Under the pieces are notes generated by a model, which searched no databases, was not told the DNA's origin, and saw only the letters and a program-made list of their open reading frames with translations. Shown here one piece after another: positions 7,842-16,927 of a stretch of 64,000 nucleotides of DNA; the stretch's first letter is position 1, and the number at the start of each line of letters is the position of its first letter. Source of the stretch: Hyphomonas sp. (GTDB lineage: Bacteria > Pseudomonadota > Alphaproteobacteria > Caulobacterales > Hyphomonadaceae); NCBI GenBank assembly GCA_016124495.1, contig WGNP01000009.1:1-64000 (forward strand), read 5' to 3'. Both the position numbers and the translations under genes were made by a program.

Positions 7842-8648
7842 ATGCGCGCCGCCCTCTTCCAGATAGCCTATTACGCGCTCTCGGTCTTCTACATCCTTGC
7901 CTCCCTCCCCTTCCTCGCCTGGCCGGGACACGGTCCGGTGCGCGCAATCATCAGGAGCTATACGCGCGCCATGAACCTTGCGCTGCGCCTGATCGCCGGC
8001 ATCCGCAAGGAAGTGCGCGGGCGCGAACGGTTGCCAGCGGGCGCCTTCGTCATGGCTGCAAAGCACCAGAGCTGGGGCGACGGCTTCCTCGTCTACCCGG
8101 AAGTCCCAAACCTCGCTTTCGTGACCGGCGATCACCTTGAGCGCTTCCCGCTCGTCTCGGGCATCCTGAAGAAGCTCGGCGCCATCGTCATCGACACCTG
8201 TGGCGGCGGCGAGAAGAAGGCCTCCTCACTCGCCAACGGCATGGAGAAGGCGAAGGAAGATGGCCGCCGTATCCTGATCTATCCGGAAGGCCACCTCGCC
8301 CCGGTCGGATACCATTTCCGCTATAAGTCCGGCGTCTGGCACATGGCTGAGGCGATGGGCGTGCCCGTCGTGCCGGTCGCCACGAATATCGGCGTGTTCT
8401 GGCAGCAGCAGGAGAAACCTAAGCGGAGCGGCACGGCCGTGATCGAGTTCCTCGACCCCATCCCGCCTGGCCTGCCCAAGGAAGAGTTCATTGCGCGGCT
8501 CACGCAGGCCGTCGAAGCCCGCACGGCAGAACTTGTCGCCGAGGCGAACGGCCAACCGGTACGCCGCGCCACGCTCATCCCGGATCCGCCGAATGGCATG
8601 GAAGCCAGGCCGACGCCGGACAACCTGGCGGCGTTTGAGAAGGCCTGA
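7842..8648 (+). CDS. 1-acyl-sn-glycerol-3-phosphate acyltransferase family protein
   Basis: A 268-residue membrane acyltransferase of the PlsC type, which transfers an acyl chain to a lysophospholipid. An N-terminal hydrophobic helix (about residues 5-27) precedes the catalytic block AAKHQSWGDGF (HX4D), the VIDTCGGGEKKASSLANG region, and the acceptor-binding motif IYPEGHLAP, with His where most family members have Thr (PEGT). The C-terminus KATLIPDPPNG-like region is variable. It follows the TetR gene closely. Exact substrate is not readable. Confidence 0.9.
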   Translation: MRAALFQIAYYALSVFYILASLPFLAWPGHGPVRAIIRSYTRAMNLALRLIAGIRKEVRGRERLPAGAFVMAAKHQSWGDGFLVYPEVPNLAFVTGDHLERFPLVSGILKKLGAIVIDTCGGGEKKASSLANGMEKAKEDGRRILIYPEGHLAPVGYHFRYKSGVWHMAEAMGVPVVPVATNIGVFWQQQEKPKRSGTAVIEFLDPIPPGLPKEEFIARLTQAVEARTAELVAEANGQPVRRATLIPDPPNGMEARPTPDNLAAFEKA

Positions 8649-8684
8649 CCCAGACAAGCCCTCTCTCCTGCCAGGGGAAGGCGT

Positions 8685-9173
8685 TCAGGACAGCAGAGCC
8701 GTCCGCCAGATCGAACACTTCTCTTCCATCCCGCGCGCCGCATGGGCGGGACTGGTCGATGGCAAAGCCAGAACGCTTGCGCCGACCGGCAGGTAGCGAA
8801 CGGCGTGCTTCCGGAGGCTCGCCGCCGCTTTTGCGCCGTTCAGTCCGATGCGCCGGATATTCTGATGGCGAGCGAAAAATGCGGAAAAGTCATTCGCAAC
8901 TTCATCGCGGATGTCCGCGTCAAGGCTGCCTTCCCGAACGCATGACTGCAGCACATCCCACACGGCAACTCCGCTGGCTTTCAACCGTTCCACTCGCTCC
9001 GCATACGCCAGGTCCGGAGCCGCACCATACAGCGCGCCCATGATCGGCCAGAAAGAATTACGGGGATGGGCATAATACTGACCCGCTTCCAGCGAAGCCA
9101 TGCCGGGCATGCTTCCAAGGATCAGGGTATGTGCGTCCGGCGCCGCAATCGGCGCGAAACTGCGGATGATCAT
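8685..9173 (-). CDS. DNA-deoxyinosine glycosylase (UDG family 6)
   Basis: A base-excision repair glycosylase of 162 residues that removes hypoxanthine, and perhaps other deaminated bases, from DNA. The uracil-DNA-glycosylase superfamily fold is shown by LILGSMPGMASLEAGQYYAHPRNSFW (the GSxPG water-activating loop and the AHPRNxFW pocket) and by VAVWDVLQSCVREGS. Only one Cys is present, so it lacks the Fe-S cluster of UDG families 4 and 5. Its start overlaps the sufA stop by 4 nt, making it the last gene of the suf operon. Confidence 0.9.
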   Translation of the reverse strand: MIIRSFAPIAAPDAHTLILGSMPGMASLEAGQYYAHPRNSFWPIMGALYGAAPDLAYAERVERLKASGVAVWDVLQSCVREGSLDADIRDEVANDFSAFFARHQNIRRIGLNGAKAAASLRKHAVRYLPVGASVLALPSTSPAHAARGMEEKCSIWRTALLS

Positions 9174-9529
9174 TCCGCCGTGGCGGGCACGATCGTGACG
9201 CTCTCGCCGCAGCCGCAGGCATCGGTCTGGTTCGGATTGCGGAACACGAACTTCTCGTGCAGCAGCGTGGTCTCATAGTCGAGCTCGCTGCCCAGCAGGA
9301 AGAGCACGGCCTTCGCGTCAATCACGATGGTCACGCCGTTATCCTCGACAAGCTCATCCAGCGGCGCGGGCTCGGCGGCATAGTCCATGACATATTCCAT
9401 GCCCGCGCAGCCGCCGTTCTTCACGCCGACGCGCAGGTAGCCAAGGCCGCGCTCATCCATGATTTCGCGCACGCGCACCGCGGCGGCGTCAGAGAGGCGA
9501 ACAGGTTTCGGGCGGGGACGTCTGGCCAT
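9170..9529 (-). CDS. sufA: HesB/IscA/SufA-type Fe-S scaffold or carrier
   Basis: A-type Fe-S carrier protein of 119 residues that passes clusters from SufBCD to apo-targets. The three conserved cysteines are present: one in GVKNGGCAGMEYVM and two in the C-terminal CGCGES motif. The family start MARRPRPKPVRLSDAAAVRV was chosen; the frame is open for 13 more codons upstream but those residues do not fit the family. It lies 35 nt after sufT and overlaps the glycosylase gene by 4 nt. Confidence 0.95.
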   Translation of the reverse strand: MARRPRPKPVRLSDAAAVRVREIMDERGLGYLRVGVKNGGCAGMEYVMDYAAEPAPLDELVEDNGVTIVIDAKAVLFLLGSELDYETTLLHEKFVFRNPNQTDACGCGESVTIVPATAE

Positions 9530-9564
9530 GATAAACAAATAGGGGCTTCGGCCCGTTCCTTCAA

Positions 9565-9948
9565 TCAAAGCATGTTCAGGGCGAGGCGCGCTTCGTCAGA
9601 CATCCGCGCCGGCGTCCAGGGCGGGTCAAACGTCAGGCGCACTTCAACATCGGCCACGCCCTCAACCGTCCTGGCGGCGGTCTCGATCCAGCCCGGCATG
9701 TCCCCCGCCACCGGGCAACCGGGAGCCGTCAACGTCATCTCGATATCGACTTTGCGGTCATCATCGATATCCACCTTGTAGATCAGACCCAGTTCATAGA
9801 CATCGACGGGGATTTCCGGGTCGAACACGGTCTTGAACGCGGCGATCAGCTCGTCCGTCATCCGGTCGAGGTCTGCCTGGGGAATCGCCGACGCTGCGGG
9901 CGTTTCCGCCGCGTTCATCGTGTCCCGGGATGCCATATCGTCTGCCAT
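9565..9948 (-). CDS. sufT: SUF system Fe-S assembly protein SufT (MIP18/DUF59)
   Basis: A 127-residue protein of the DUF59/MIP18 family that helps mature Fe-S proteins. The core motif DPEIPVDVYELGLIYKVDID and the conserved Cys in MTLTAPGCPVAGDMPGW are present; the C-terminal VRLTFDPPWTPARMSDEARLALNML is typical. It begins 8 nt after the sufS stop within the suf operon. Confidence 0.95.
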   Translation of the reverse strand: MADDMASRDTMNAAETPAASAIPQADLDRMTDELIAAFKTVFDPEIPVDVYELGLIYKVDIDDDRKVDIEMTLTAPGCPVAGDMPGWIETAARTVEGVADVEVRLTFDPPWTPARMSDEARLALNML

Positions 9949-9956
9949 GAGGGTCC

Positions 9957-11180
9957 CTATACCAGCATTTTCCGCGCCTTGGCGAGCGCTTCGGCAAAGG
10001 CATCGACCTCCGCCAGCGTGTTATACAGGGCGAAACTCGCCCGTGCAGTGGCCGAAACGCCGAGATGTTGCATCAGGGGCTGCGCGCAATGGTGGCCGGC
10101 GCGGATCGCCACGCCGTAACGGTCGAGGATCTGGGCGAGGTCGTGCGGGTGGGCGCCTTCGAGGCTGAAGGACAGGACCGCCCCCTTGCCTGGCGATTCG
10201 CCATGCACTTTCAGGCCGTTGATGCCCCGCAGGGCCTCGCGCGCGCGTGTATAAAGCGCATGTTCGTGTGCCGCGACCTCGGCGGCATCGAACTGCCCCA
10301 TCCAGCGCAGCGCCGCGCCGAGGCCGATGGCCTCGAGGATCGGCGGCGTGCCGGCTTCGAACTTGTGCGGCGCCGTGTTGTAAGTGATCCGGTCTGTCTC
10401 GACGACTTCGATCATCTCGCCGCCGCCCTGATAGGGGCGCGCCCGCGTCAGCGCTTCTGACGTGCCATAGAGCGCCCCGATGCCCGTCGGGCCATACAGC
10501 TTGTGCCCGGTCATCACATACCAGTCGCAACCGAGCGCCTGAACATCGACTTTCAGGTGCACTGCCGCCTGGCTGCCATCGACGAGGATTTCGGCGCCGG
10601 CCGCATGGGCGAGTTTTGTGATCGCCGCCACATCCGTCACCGTGCCCAGCACGTTGCTCATGTGCGTGACGGCGACCATCTTCGTCTTCGGCCCGATGGC
10701 GGCGCGCAACGCATCCATATCGAGCGAGCCGTCTTCGGTGAGCCCCACCCAGCGCAGTCCGGCGCCGTGACGTTCGCGCAGGAAGTGCCAGGGCACGATA
10801 TTGGAATGGTGCTCCATGATCGACAGCACGATCTCGTCGCCCGGCTGGATGCGCGCACCGAGCGCCGCCGCTACCAGGTTGATGCCTTCGGTCGAACCCT
10901 TGGTGAAAATCACATTGTCCGTAGACGGTGCATTCAGGAAGGCGCGCACGGTTTCGCGGGCGGCTTCGTAGACCTCCGTCGTCTCGTTCGCCAGCGTATG
11001 CAGGCCCCGGTGCACGTTAGCATAGGCGGTGCGCATCTGGTTCGACATCGCGTCGATTACGGCGTCCGGCTTCTGCGCGCTGGCCGCATTGTCGAGATAG
11101 ACCAGCGGATGCCCGTTGACCTGCCGCGACAGGATCGGAAACTCGGCGCGGATGGCGGCAAGGTCAAGCTTATGCGGCAT
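9957..11180 (-). CDS. sufS: Cysteine desulfurase SufS
   Basis: PLP-dependent group II desulfurase of 407 residues that takes sulfur from cysteine for SufBCD. The PLP lysine lies in YVMTGHKLYGPTGIG, the cofactor histidine in IMEHHSNIVPW, and the active-site cysteine (Cys365) in RAGHHCAQPLMQHLGV, a position matching E. coli SufS Cys364. The start overlaps the end of sufD by 11 nt. No sufE gene is visible in the window, so the sulfur acceptor partner is elsewhere or is SufU-like. Confidence 0.98.
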   Translation of the reverse strand: MPHKLDLAAIRAEFPILSRQVNGHPLVYLDNAASAQKPDAVIDAMSNQMRTAYANVHRGLHTLANETTEVYEAARETVRAFLNAPSTDNVIFTKGSTEGINLVAAALGARIQPGDEIVLSIMEHHSNIVPWHFLRERHGAGLRWVGLTEDGSLDMDALRAAIGPKTKMVAVTHMSNVLGTVTDVAAITKLAHAAGAEILVDGSQAAVHLKVDVQALGCDWYVMTGHKLYGPTGIGALYGTSEALTRARPYQGGGEMIEVVETDRITYNTAPHKFEAGTPPILEAIGLGAALRWMGQFDAAEVAAHEHALYTRAREALRGINGLKVHGESPGKGAVLSFSLEGAHPHDLAQILDRYGVAIRAGHHCAQPLMQHLGVSATARASFALYNTLAEVDAFAEALAKARKMLV

Positions 11181-12396
11181 GGTTCAGCCAGGCCTGCGCC
11201 TCGGCGCGCAGCGCGTCCTCAAGTTCGCCCGCGCCTTCCAGCGCCTGCGCAATGAAGGCCTCTGTCAGCATCGCCCGCGCCTGCGTCAGCGGAATGCCGC
11301 GCTGGCGCAGATAGAACAGCTGCGCCGCATCCAGCGCGCCGGACGTATTGCCGTGCGCACACTGAACATCATCGGCAAGGATTTCGAGTTCGGGCCTGGC
11401 GAACACTTCCGCGCCTTCCTCCAGCAGCAATGCATTGTGCTGCATCGAGGCATCGGTCTGCTGACCGGACGTGCGCGGCACATGGAACTTGCCCTGGAAC
11501 ACGCCGCGCCCGCCATCGAGCACAGCGCCCTTGGTCAGCTGCCGCGTCACACAGGACGGCGCACCATGGCGCACATGCGTAGTGATATCCGCCTGCAGCC
11601 CGGCGCCCGCAAGATAAGCGGCATTGATCGTTGCTTTTGAACCGGTCTCGCAGTGCACAAGGCGCGTTTCCAGGCGCGCGATCCTGGCTCCGAGCGCCAG
11701 TGTCGTCAGAAAGCTTTCCGCGTCCGCGTCCTGCTCGATGATCGCCGTCACTGCCTGGGCCTCGCTCGCCCCACCAATCTGGTAGACTGTGCGATGCAGG
11801 CGCGCGCCCTTGTTCAGCGTGAATTCGACCAGCGCCGCAGACAGCGCGGCGCCGCCCAGATGGCTTTCCGAGACATGAAGCTCAGCCCCCGGACGCAGCA
11901 GGAAGACGACCCGTGCCGCGTTGATCGCGCCCGGACCTTCAAACACCATGTGCAGATGCGCCGGCGCCCCGGCGCCGACCTCCACCAGCAGCGTCCCCGG
12001 CGTCTTGCCGCCCGATAGCGCGGCCGCCAGCGCGCCAAGCGGTGCATCCTCGGCCCCGCCCATCGCCTGCACCTCGTCCTTTGCCAGAAGGCGCAGTCCC
12101 GCAGGCAACGAGGCGGGCGCAGTGTACCGCGCCGGCGTGAAGCGCAACGTGGCCACTCCGTCCCGCGCCAGCGGATCGCGCACAGGGGCTGTCGTCGGCG
12201 CGTCCAGCGAAGTCACCGCGGCCTTGAAGTCCGTCCAGCGCCAGCCTTCGATGCGCCGCCCAGGCAGCCCGGTCTGCGCAAACGCCTCGAACAGACGCAG
12301 CCGCCGCGCATCCGCCTTCAGCGCTGCAAAGCGCGCGACGAGCTCCAGTTCGGCAATCGTCGGATTACCGATCAAGTCTTTGAGGGCGGTGCTCAC
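11170..12396 (-). CDS. sufD: Fe-S cluster assembly protein SufD
   Basis: A 408-residue beta-helix subunit of the SufBC2D scaffold, involved in iron acquisition and ATP-dependent cluster building. The middle is the typical SufB/SufD repeat fold, and the conserved C-terminal block VFQGKFHVPRTSGQQTDASMQHN with DDVQCAHGNTSGALDAAQLFYLRQRGI contains the His and Cys positions of the family. Overlaps both sufC (4 nt) and sufS (11 nt). Confidence 0.97.
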   Translation of the reverse strand: MSTALKDLIGNPTIAELELVARFAALKADARRLRLFEAFAQTGLPGRRIEGWRWTDFKAAVTSLDAPTTAPVRDPLARDGVATLRFTPARYTAPASLPAGLRLLAKDEVQAMGGAEDAPLGALAAALSGGKTPGTLLVEVGAGAPAHLHMVFEGPGAINAARVVFLLRPGAELHVSESHLGGAALSAALVEFTLNKGARLHRTVYQIGGASEAQAVTAIIEQDADAESFLTTLALGARIARLETRLVHCETGSKATINAAYLAGAGLQADITTHVRHGAPSCVTRQLTKGAVLDGGRGVFQGKFHVPRTSGQQTDASMQHNALLLEEGAEVFARPELEILADDVQCAHGNTSGALDAAQLFYLRQRGIPLTQARAMLTEAFIAQALEGAGELEDALRAEAQAWLNHAA

Positions 12397-13154
12397 ACGG
12401 CCTCCGCCAGCACGCCGTCATAGCCTTCTGCCTCCAGCCGGTGCGCCAGCTCCGGCCCGCCCGTCCTGATGATGCGGCCCCTGGCGAGCACGTGCACCTT
12501 GTCCGGTTTGATATAGTCCAGCAGGCGCTGGTAGTGCGTGATCACCAGCATGCCCCGGTCCGGCGCGCGCAAGGCGTTGACGCCTTCAGCGACCGTGCGG
12601 AGCGCGTCGATGTCGAGCCCGGAATCGGTCTCGTCCAGCACCATGAAGCGCGGCTCCAGCATCATCATCTGGTAGATCTCGAGCCGCTTCTTCTCGCCGC
12701 CGGAGAAGCCGACATTCACCGGACGTTTCAGCATCTCGGGATCAAGGCTCAGCACCCTGGCAATCTCGCGGGACTTCTTGATGAAGTCGGGCGCCGAGAT
12801 CTCCGTCTCGCCGCGCGCCTTGCGCTGCGCGTTCATCGCGGTACGCACGAAGGTCATCACCGGCACACCGGGAATCTCCACCGGATACTGGAAAGAGAGG
12901 AACAGGCCGGCGGCCGCGCGCGCTTCCGGCTCCAGAGCGAGAATGTCCGCGCCATTCAGCGTCGCACTGCCCCCGGTGACAGCGTAGCCTTCACGCCCTG
13001 TGAGCACATAGGACAACGTGGACTTTCCCGCGCCGTTCGGACCCATGATCGCGTGGACTTCGCCGGCGGGAACAGCCAGCGAAAGGGCGTTGAGGATGGT
13101 TTTTGCATCCTCGCCTTCGCCGACGGTGGCAGTCAGGTTTTCAATCTTTAACAT
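12393..13154 (-). CDS. sufC: Fe-S cluster assembly ATPase SufC
   Basis: ABC-type ATPase of 253 residues that drives the SufBC2D scaffold. Walker A is GPNGAGKST (about residues 39-47), the signature is VGFSGGEKKRLEI, and Walker B is RFMVLDETDSGLD. It is separated from sufB by the lipoprotein gene and the 25-codon membrane peptide, which is not the usual spacing; in most genomes sufB and sufC are adjacent. The ATG is 82 nt after the peptide stop. Confidence 0.98.
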   Translation of the reverse strand: MLKIENLTATVGEGEDAKTILNALSLAVPAGEVHAIMGPNGAGKSTLSYVLTGREGYAVTGGSATLNGADILALEPEARAAAGLFLSFQYPVEIPGVPVMTFVRTAMNAQRKARGETEISAPDFIKKSREIARVLSLDPEMLKRPVNVGFSGGEKKRLEIYQMMMLEPRFMVLDETDSGLDIDALRTVAEGVNALRAPDRGMLVITHYQRLLDYIKPDKVHVLARGRIIRTGGPELAHRLEAEGYDGVLAEAV

Positions 13155-13236
13155 GCCGGGGATTTAGGGCGCCCCGGGGGGATTTGAAAGCACAAAGCGG
13201 AGTTTGCCGCAGCCGCAATACGGGTTTCCCCGTGTT

Positions 13237-13314
13237 TCAGGCGGCCACAGCCATCAGCGGCGCCAGAAACACGGCGACGCAGATCACGGCCAGGGCGGCG
13301 AGTTCTTTAAACAT
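13237..13314 (-). CDS. 25-residue hydrophobic peptide within the suf operon
   Basis: An open frame of 25 codons, MFKELAALAVICVAVFLAPL followed by MAVAA and TGA. A strong Shine-Dalgarno GGAGG sits 5 nt before the ATG. The product would be a single membrane helix with a short charged N-terminus (K3, E4), resembling other small bacterial membrane proteins. It lies 63 nt after the lipoprotein gene and 82 nt before sufC. It is too short for routine gene callers. No function can be assigned; conservation is the needed test. Confidence 0.5.
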   Translation of the reverse strand: MFKELAALAVICVAVFLAPLMAVAA

Positions 13315-13377
13315 GGCTTCCTCCGAACGGCTCGCAACGGCCGCTTCTGAGGCAAACGCAGCACGTTGCGGGCCGGA

Positions 13378-14112
13378 TCAGCCGGGCGTCGTGGCCGCCG
13401 CCTGGCAGAACGAGGCAGGATCCACGCCGTCGAGGATCCTGATAACCTCGCAAGGCGGCTGCGTCAGGGGCGCCTCGCCCGGTTCGGGGTCTGCCCGGTT
13501 AACTACGGCAGCGACTTCCTCGAGCGCCCCGTTGGTAAGGCGGAAATACCCGGTTTCCCATTCTGCGGCGCTGGAGCGTCCCGAAGCGGCAATAAGACCC
13601 TCAGGCGTCTGTCCGATACTGACACCGCCCAGTTCGCCGGCACGGACAAACTGGCCGTCGGCGCCCTGGACCCAGAGCGCGTAAGACGTGTTCACGTTCC
13701 CAGTCATCAGGGGAACCATCAGATCGGGCAGTCCGTCCGCGGTCAGGTCCTCAACATAGGGGTAGTTGAAAGCGTAAAGCGCCGTTTCTTCGATGACCTG
13801 AAGCGACAGGCCGCCGCTGCCCCACGTCTCGATACGTATCTGGCCCGAAGGGCCTTCGTCACCTTCAATCATCGGCGTCGAAGTCACAACCAGGCTCGGC
13901 TTTCCGTCGCCCAGTGATATCCGGCAGGGCGTCAGCTCCGGCTGCATGCCGCCATAGCTCGCTGACGCCTGCGTGCAGGTTTCCATGCCCATCAGACGCT
14001 CGAGGGCGGCCTGTGCAGCCACCTCTTCCGGAGCCGGCCCTTCGGGCGCCTCGGGCATGCAGCCTGCCGCCAGCAACAGAGCGAGCCCGGCCGTTCCCGT
14101 TTTCATGCTCAT
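13378..14112 (-). CDS. Unrecognised lipoprotein inserted between sufB and sufC
   Basis: A 244-residue protein with a lipoprotein signal peptide (lipobox LAAGC near residue 18), so it is predicted to be envelope-located, unlike every other Suf protein. An acidic Pro/Ala segment follows. One FG-GAP-like calcium motif is visible, [14 protein letters not shown], and the mature part has four further cysteines (ETCTQ, TPCRI, PPCEV, SFCQA) that could form two disulfides. The start overlaps the sufB stop by ATGA, so it is translated with the Suf scaffold. I do not recognise the family; a partial beta-propeller or FG-GAP domain is the best guess. Confidence 0.75.
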   Translation of the reverse strand: MSMKTGTAGLALLLAAGCMPEAPEGPAPEEVAAQAALERLMGMETCTQASASYGGMQPELTPCRISLGDGKPSLVVTSTPMIEGDEGPSGQIRIETWGSGGLSLQVIEETALYAFNYPYVEDLTADGLPDLMVPLMTGNVNTSYALWVQGADGQFVRAGELGGVSIGQTPEGLIAASGRSSAAEWETGYFRLTNGALEEVAAVVNRADPEPGEAPLTQPPCEVIRILDGVDPASFCQAAATTPG

Positions 14113-15674
14113 CCGACACTCCCCTCAAGGCTGACTTCCAGCAGTTTCTGCGCCTCGACAGCGAATTCCATTGGCAGTTCCTGCAACACGTCGCGCACGA
14201 AACCATTGACGAGCAGCGCCACAGCCTGCTCCTCGCCGATGCCGCGCTGGCGGACGTAGAACAGCTGATCCTCCGAAAGCTTTGTGGTCGTCGCCTCATG
14301 TTCCAGCTGCGCATCGGCGCGGCGGTTCTCGATGTAGGGCACGGTATGTGCGCCGCAGCGGTCGCCGATCAGCAGGCTGTCGCACTGCGTGAAATTGCGC
14401 GCGCCTTCCGCTTTCCTGTGTATCGAGACAAGGCCGCGATAGGTGTTGTCGGACTTGCCCGCCGAAATGCCCTTGGAGATGATCCGGCTCTTCGTGCGCT
14501 TGCCGAGATGGATCATCTTGGTGCCGGTATCAGCCTGCTGGCGGCCATTGGTCACTGCGATCGAATAGAACTCGCCGACGCTGTCATCGCCGCGCAGTAC
14601 GCAGGAGGGATACTTCCAGGTGATCGCCGAACCGGTCTCCACCTGCGTCCAGGAAATCTTGGAGCGCGCGCCCCGGCAATCGCCGCGCTTGGTTACGAAG
14701 TTGTAGATGCCGCCCTTGCCGTCTTCATCGCCCGGCCACCAGTTCTGAACGGTCGAGTACTTGATCTCGGCATCATCCAGCGCCACCAGCTCCACCACGG
14801 CAGCGTGCAGCTGGTTCTCATCGCGCATCGGCGCGGTGCAGCCTTCAAGGTAGGAGACGTACGCGCCCTCATCCACAATGATCAGTGTACGCTCGAACTG
14901 CCCTGTGCTTTCCGCGTTCATCCGGAAATAGGTCGACAGCTCCATCGGACATCGCACACCCTTCGGCACATAGACGAACGTGCCATCCGAGAAGACGGCC
15001 GTGTTCAGCGTCGCAAAGTAATTGTCCGTCGCCGGAACAACGGTGCCGAGATACCTGCGCACCAGCTCCGGATACTCATGCACGGCTTCGGAAATCGACA
15101 TGAAGATCACGCCGGCCTTTTTCAGCTCCTCGCGGAAGGTTGTCGCCACGGACACGGAGTCGAACACGGCGTCCACGGCAATGCGCGGCTTCTCGCGCGC
15201 CGTCGCCGCCGTCTCCGCCGCGCCTTCGACGCCCAGCAGCACTTCCGCTTCGCGCAGCGGGATGCCGAGCTTGGCATAGGTATCAAGAATTTCCTTCGGC
15301 ACCTCGTCGATGGATTTGTACTTCGCAGCGTTCTTCGGCGCGGCGTAGTAATAGAAGGCCTGATAGTCGATCTTCGGATAATTCACCCGCGCCCAGACCG
15401 GCTCTTCCATCGTCAGCCAGCGGCGATAGGCATCGAGACGCCATTCCAGCAGCCATTCCGGCTCACCCTTCTTGGCCGAGATGAAGCGCACCGTGCTTTC
15501 AGAAAGCCCCTTCGGAGCAAACTCCATCTCGATGTCGGTGACGAAGCCCGCCGAATAGTTCTCGGACTCGAGCCGCTTCGCCGCCGCAACCGTGCCCGCG
15601 TCAATGCCGTCCTTCACCTTCACTTCAGTGCAGGTCTCGTCATGCTCATCCATTCCGCCGCAGCAATCCATCAC
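14109..15674 (-). CDS. sufB: Fe-S cluster assembly scaffold SufB
   Basis: A 521-residue core scaffold subunit on which SufBC2D builds clusters. Conserved parts are [27 protein letters not shown], the [25 protein letters not shown] block, [31 protein letters not shown] and the C-terminal [40 protein letters not shown]. The N-terminus carries a CCGG..E..C stretch ([15 protein letters not shown]) that is unusual and could bind metal. It overlaps the desulfurase gene upstream and the lipoprotein gene downstream by 4 nt each. Confidence 0.98.
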   Translation of the reverse strand: MMDCCGGMDEHDETCTEVKVKDGIDAGTVAAAKRLESENYSAGFVTDIEMEFAPKGLSESTVRFISAKKGEPEWLLEWRLDAYRRWLTMEEPVWARVNYPKIDYQAFYYYAAPKNAAKYKSIDEVPKEILDTYAKLGIPLREAEVLLGVEGAAETAATAREKPRIAVDAVFDSVSVATTFREELKKAGVIFMSISEAVHEYPELVRRYLGTVVPATDNYFATLNTAVFSDGTFVYVPKGVRCPMELSTYFRMNAESTGQFERTLIIVDEGAYVSYLEGCTAPMRDENQLHAAVVELVALDDAEIKYSTVQNWWPGDEDGKGGIYNFVTKRGDCRGARSKISWTQVETGSAITWKYPSCVLRGDDSVGEFYSIAVTNGRQQADTGTKMIHLGKRTKSRIISKGISAGKSDNTYRGLVSIHRKAEGARNFTQCDSLLIGDRCGAHTVPYIENRRADAQLEHEATTTKLSEDQLFYVRQRGIGEEQAVALLVNGFVRDVLQELPMEFAVEAQKLLEVSLEGSVG

Positions 15675-16816
15675 GCGGTTTCCTTCAATACTGTTCTGTG
15701 GGCGGCTTCAAGCCAGGCGTCGGTGACGCGCCCGAAGTCTTCCGGCTTGGTGTCCCAGCCGAAGCTGGTGCGAATAGCCGATTCCGCAAGCGCGTCATCT
15801 GCGCCCATCGCGAGCAGCACAAGCGATCTCTTCACCTTGCCGGACGAGCAGGCCGAACCCGCCGAAACGCAGACGCCCGCAAGATCGAGCGCCATCACCT
15901 GTGTCTCCGCCCGGAAACCTGGCCGGGCGAAACTGGAGGTCCCCGCAAGACGGGGCGAGCCCTCGCCGATCACGGTGACGCCGCCTTCGGCTTTCAGCCG
16001 GGCTTCCATTCCATCGCGGTGCCTGGCCAGAGCCGCATACTTCGGCAGATCGCGCACCGCTGCCTCGGCCGCGGCGCCAAAGCCGGCGATGCCCGCCACG
16101 TTTTCCGTGCCTGAACGCAGGCCCCGCTCCTGCCCGCCGCCATGCTGCAACGCCTTCAGCGGCGCGCCCGCCCGGTGCCACAACGCGCCAACACCCTGCG
16201 GTCCGCCGATCTTGTGCGCCGACAGAGCAATGTAATCGGCGCCCAGCAGCGCGGCATTGACCTGAACCTTGCCAAACGCCTGCACGGCGTCACACACGGT
16301 CAGACCGCCCGCGCGGCGGACCAGCGCCGAAGCTTCGCTGACGGGCTGCAGGATTCCGGTCTCGTTGTTCGCCAGCATCAGCACCAGAACCGGCGTGCCC
16401 TTCACGTCGCGGTCCCAGCTCCCAAGCCGCGTTTCCAGGTCCACGAGATTCACCTGCCCGGACGCCAGCACATAGGCCGTCTCCACCTGCACGCCCGCAT
16501 AGGCAGCCGCCTTGCTGGCCGCCTCGTGCTCGATGGCCGAAACAATCAGCGTCGCCTTGCCGTCCAGCGCCAGAACAGCCCCCTGGATCGCTAACGCCAG
16601 CGCTTCTGTACCGCCGCTGGTAAACAGGATGTCGGCCGCCCGTGAGCCGATAGCCGCGCCAACCTGGGCCCTGCCTTTCTCAATCACTGCGCGCGCCGCC
16701 CGCCCGGACCGGTGCACCGACGAGGGATTAGCCGCGCCCAGCGCCAGCGCCGTCAGGACAGCGTCCCGGGCTTCCGGCCGCATCGGGGCGGTGGCGTTGT
16801 AGTCGGCATAGATCAT
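15671..16816 (-). CDS. NifS/IscS-like cysteine desulfurase
   Basis: A second PLP-dependent desulfurase, 381 residues, heading the suf operon as in many alphaproteobacteria. [19 protein letters not shown] is the family N-terminus; [12 protein letters not shown] has the cofactor His, [16 protein letters not shown] the PLP lysine, and the mobile loop [15 protein letters not shown] the catalytic cysteine. This is group I (IscS/NifS) rather than group II. No RirA or IscR gene lies upstream in the window; the divergent hydrolase gene takes that place, so the iron regulator must act from elsewhere. Confidence 0.95.
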   Translation of the reverse strand: MIYADYNATAPMRPEARDAVLTALALGAANPSSVHRSGRAARAVIEKGRAQVGAAIGSRAADILFTSGGTEALALAIQGAVLALDGKATLIVSAIEHEAASKAAAYAGVQVETAYVLASGQVNLVDLETRLGSWDRDVKGTPVLVLMLANNETGILQPVSEASALVRRAGGLTVCDAVQAFGKVQVNAALLGADYIALSAHKIGGPQGVGALWHRAGAPLKALQHGGGQERGLRSGTENVAGIAGFGAAAEAAVRDLPKYAALARHRDGMEARLKAEGGVTVIGEGSPRLAGTSSFARPGFRAETQVMALDLAGVCVSAGSACSSGKVKRSLVLLAMGADDALAESAIRTSFGWDTKPEDFGRVTDAWLEAAHRTVLKETA

Positions 16817-16927
16817 GACGCCTTATATAGGCTTTTCCGGCTGAGGCCGCACCCTGCAGAAAAATTTGCATTTTACGGCCGATTTGGCCTATCTCGCCCG
16901 CTTTACCTGAAAACAGCTGAGGATCAG

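Noticed and set aside
13914..16235. A 773-codon open frame on the plus strand opposite sufB and the NifS-like gene
   Set aside because: It lies antisense to two well-conserved suf genes, has no ribosome-binding site, and its composition (many Arg, His, Ala) is typical of an antisense frame in high-GC DNA.
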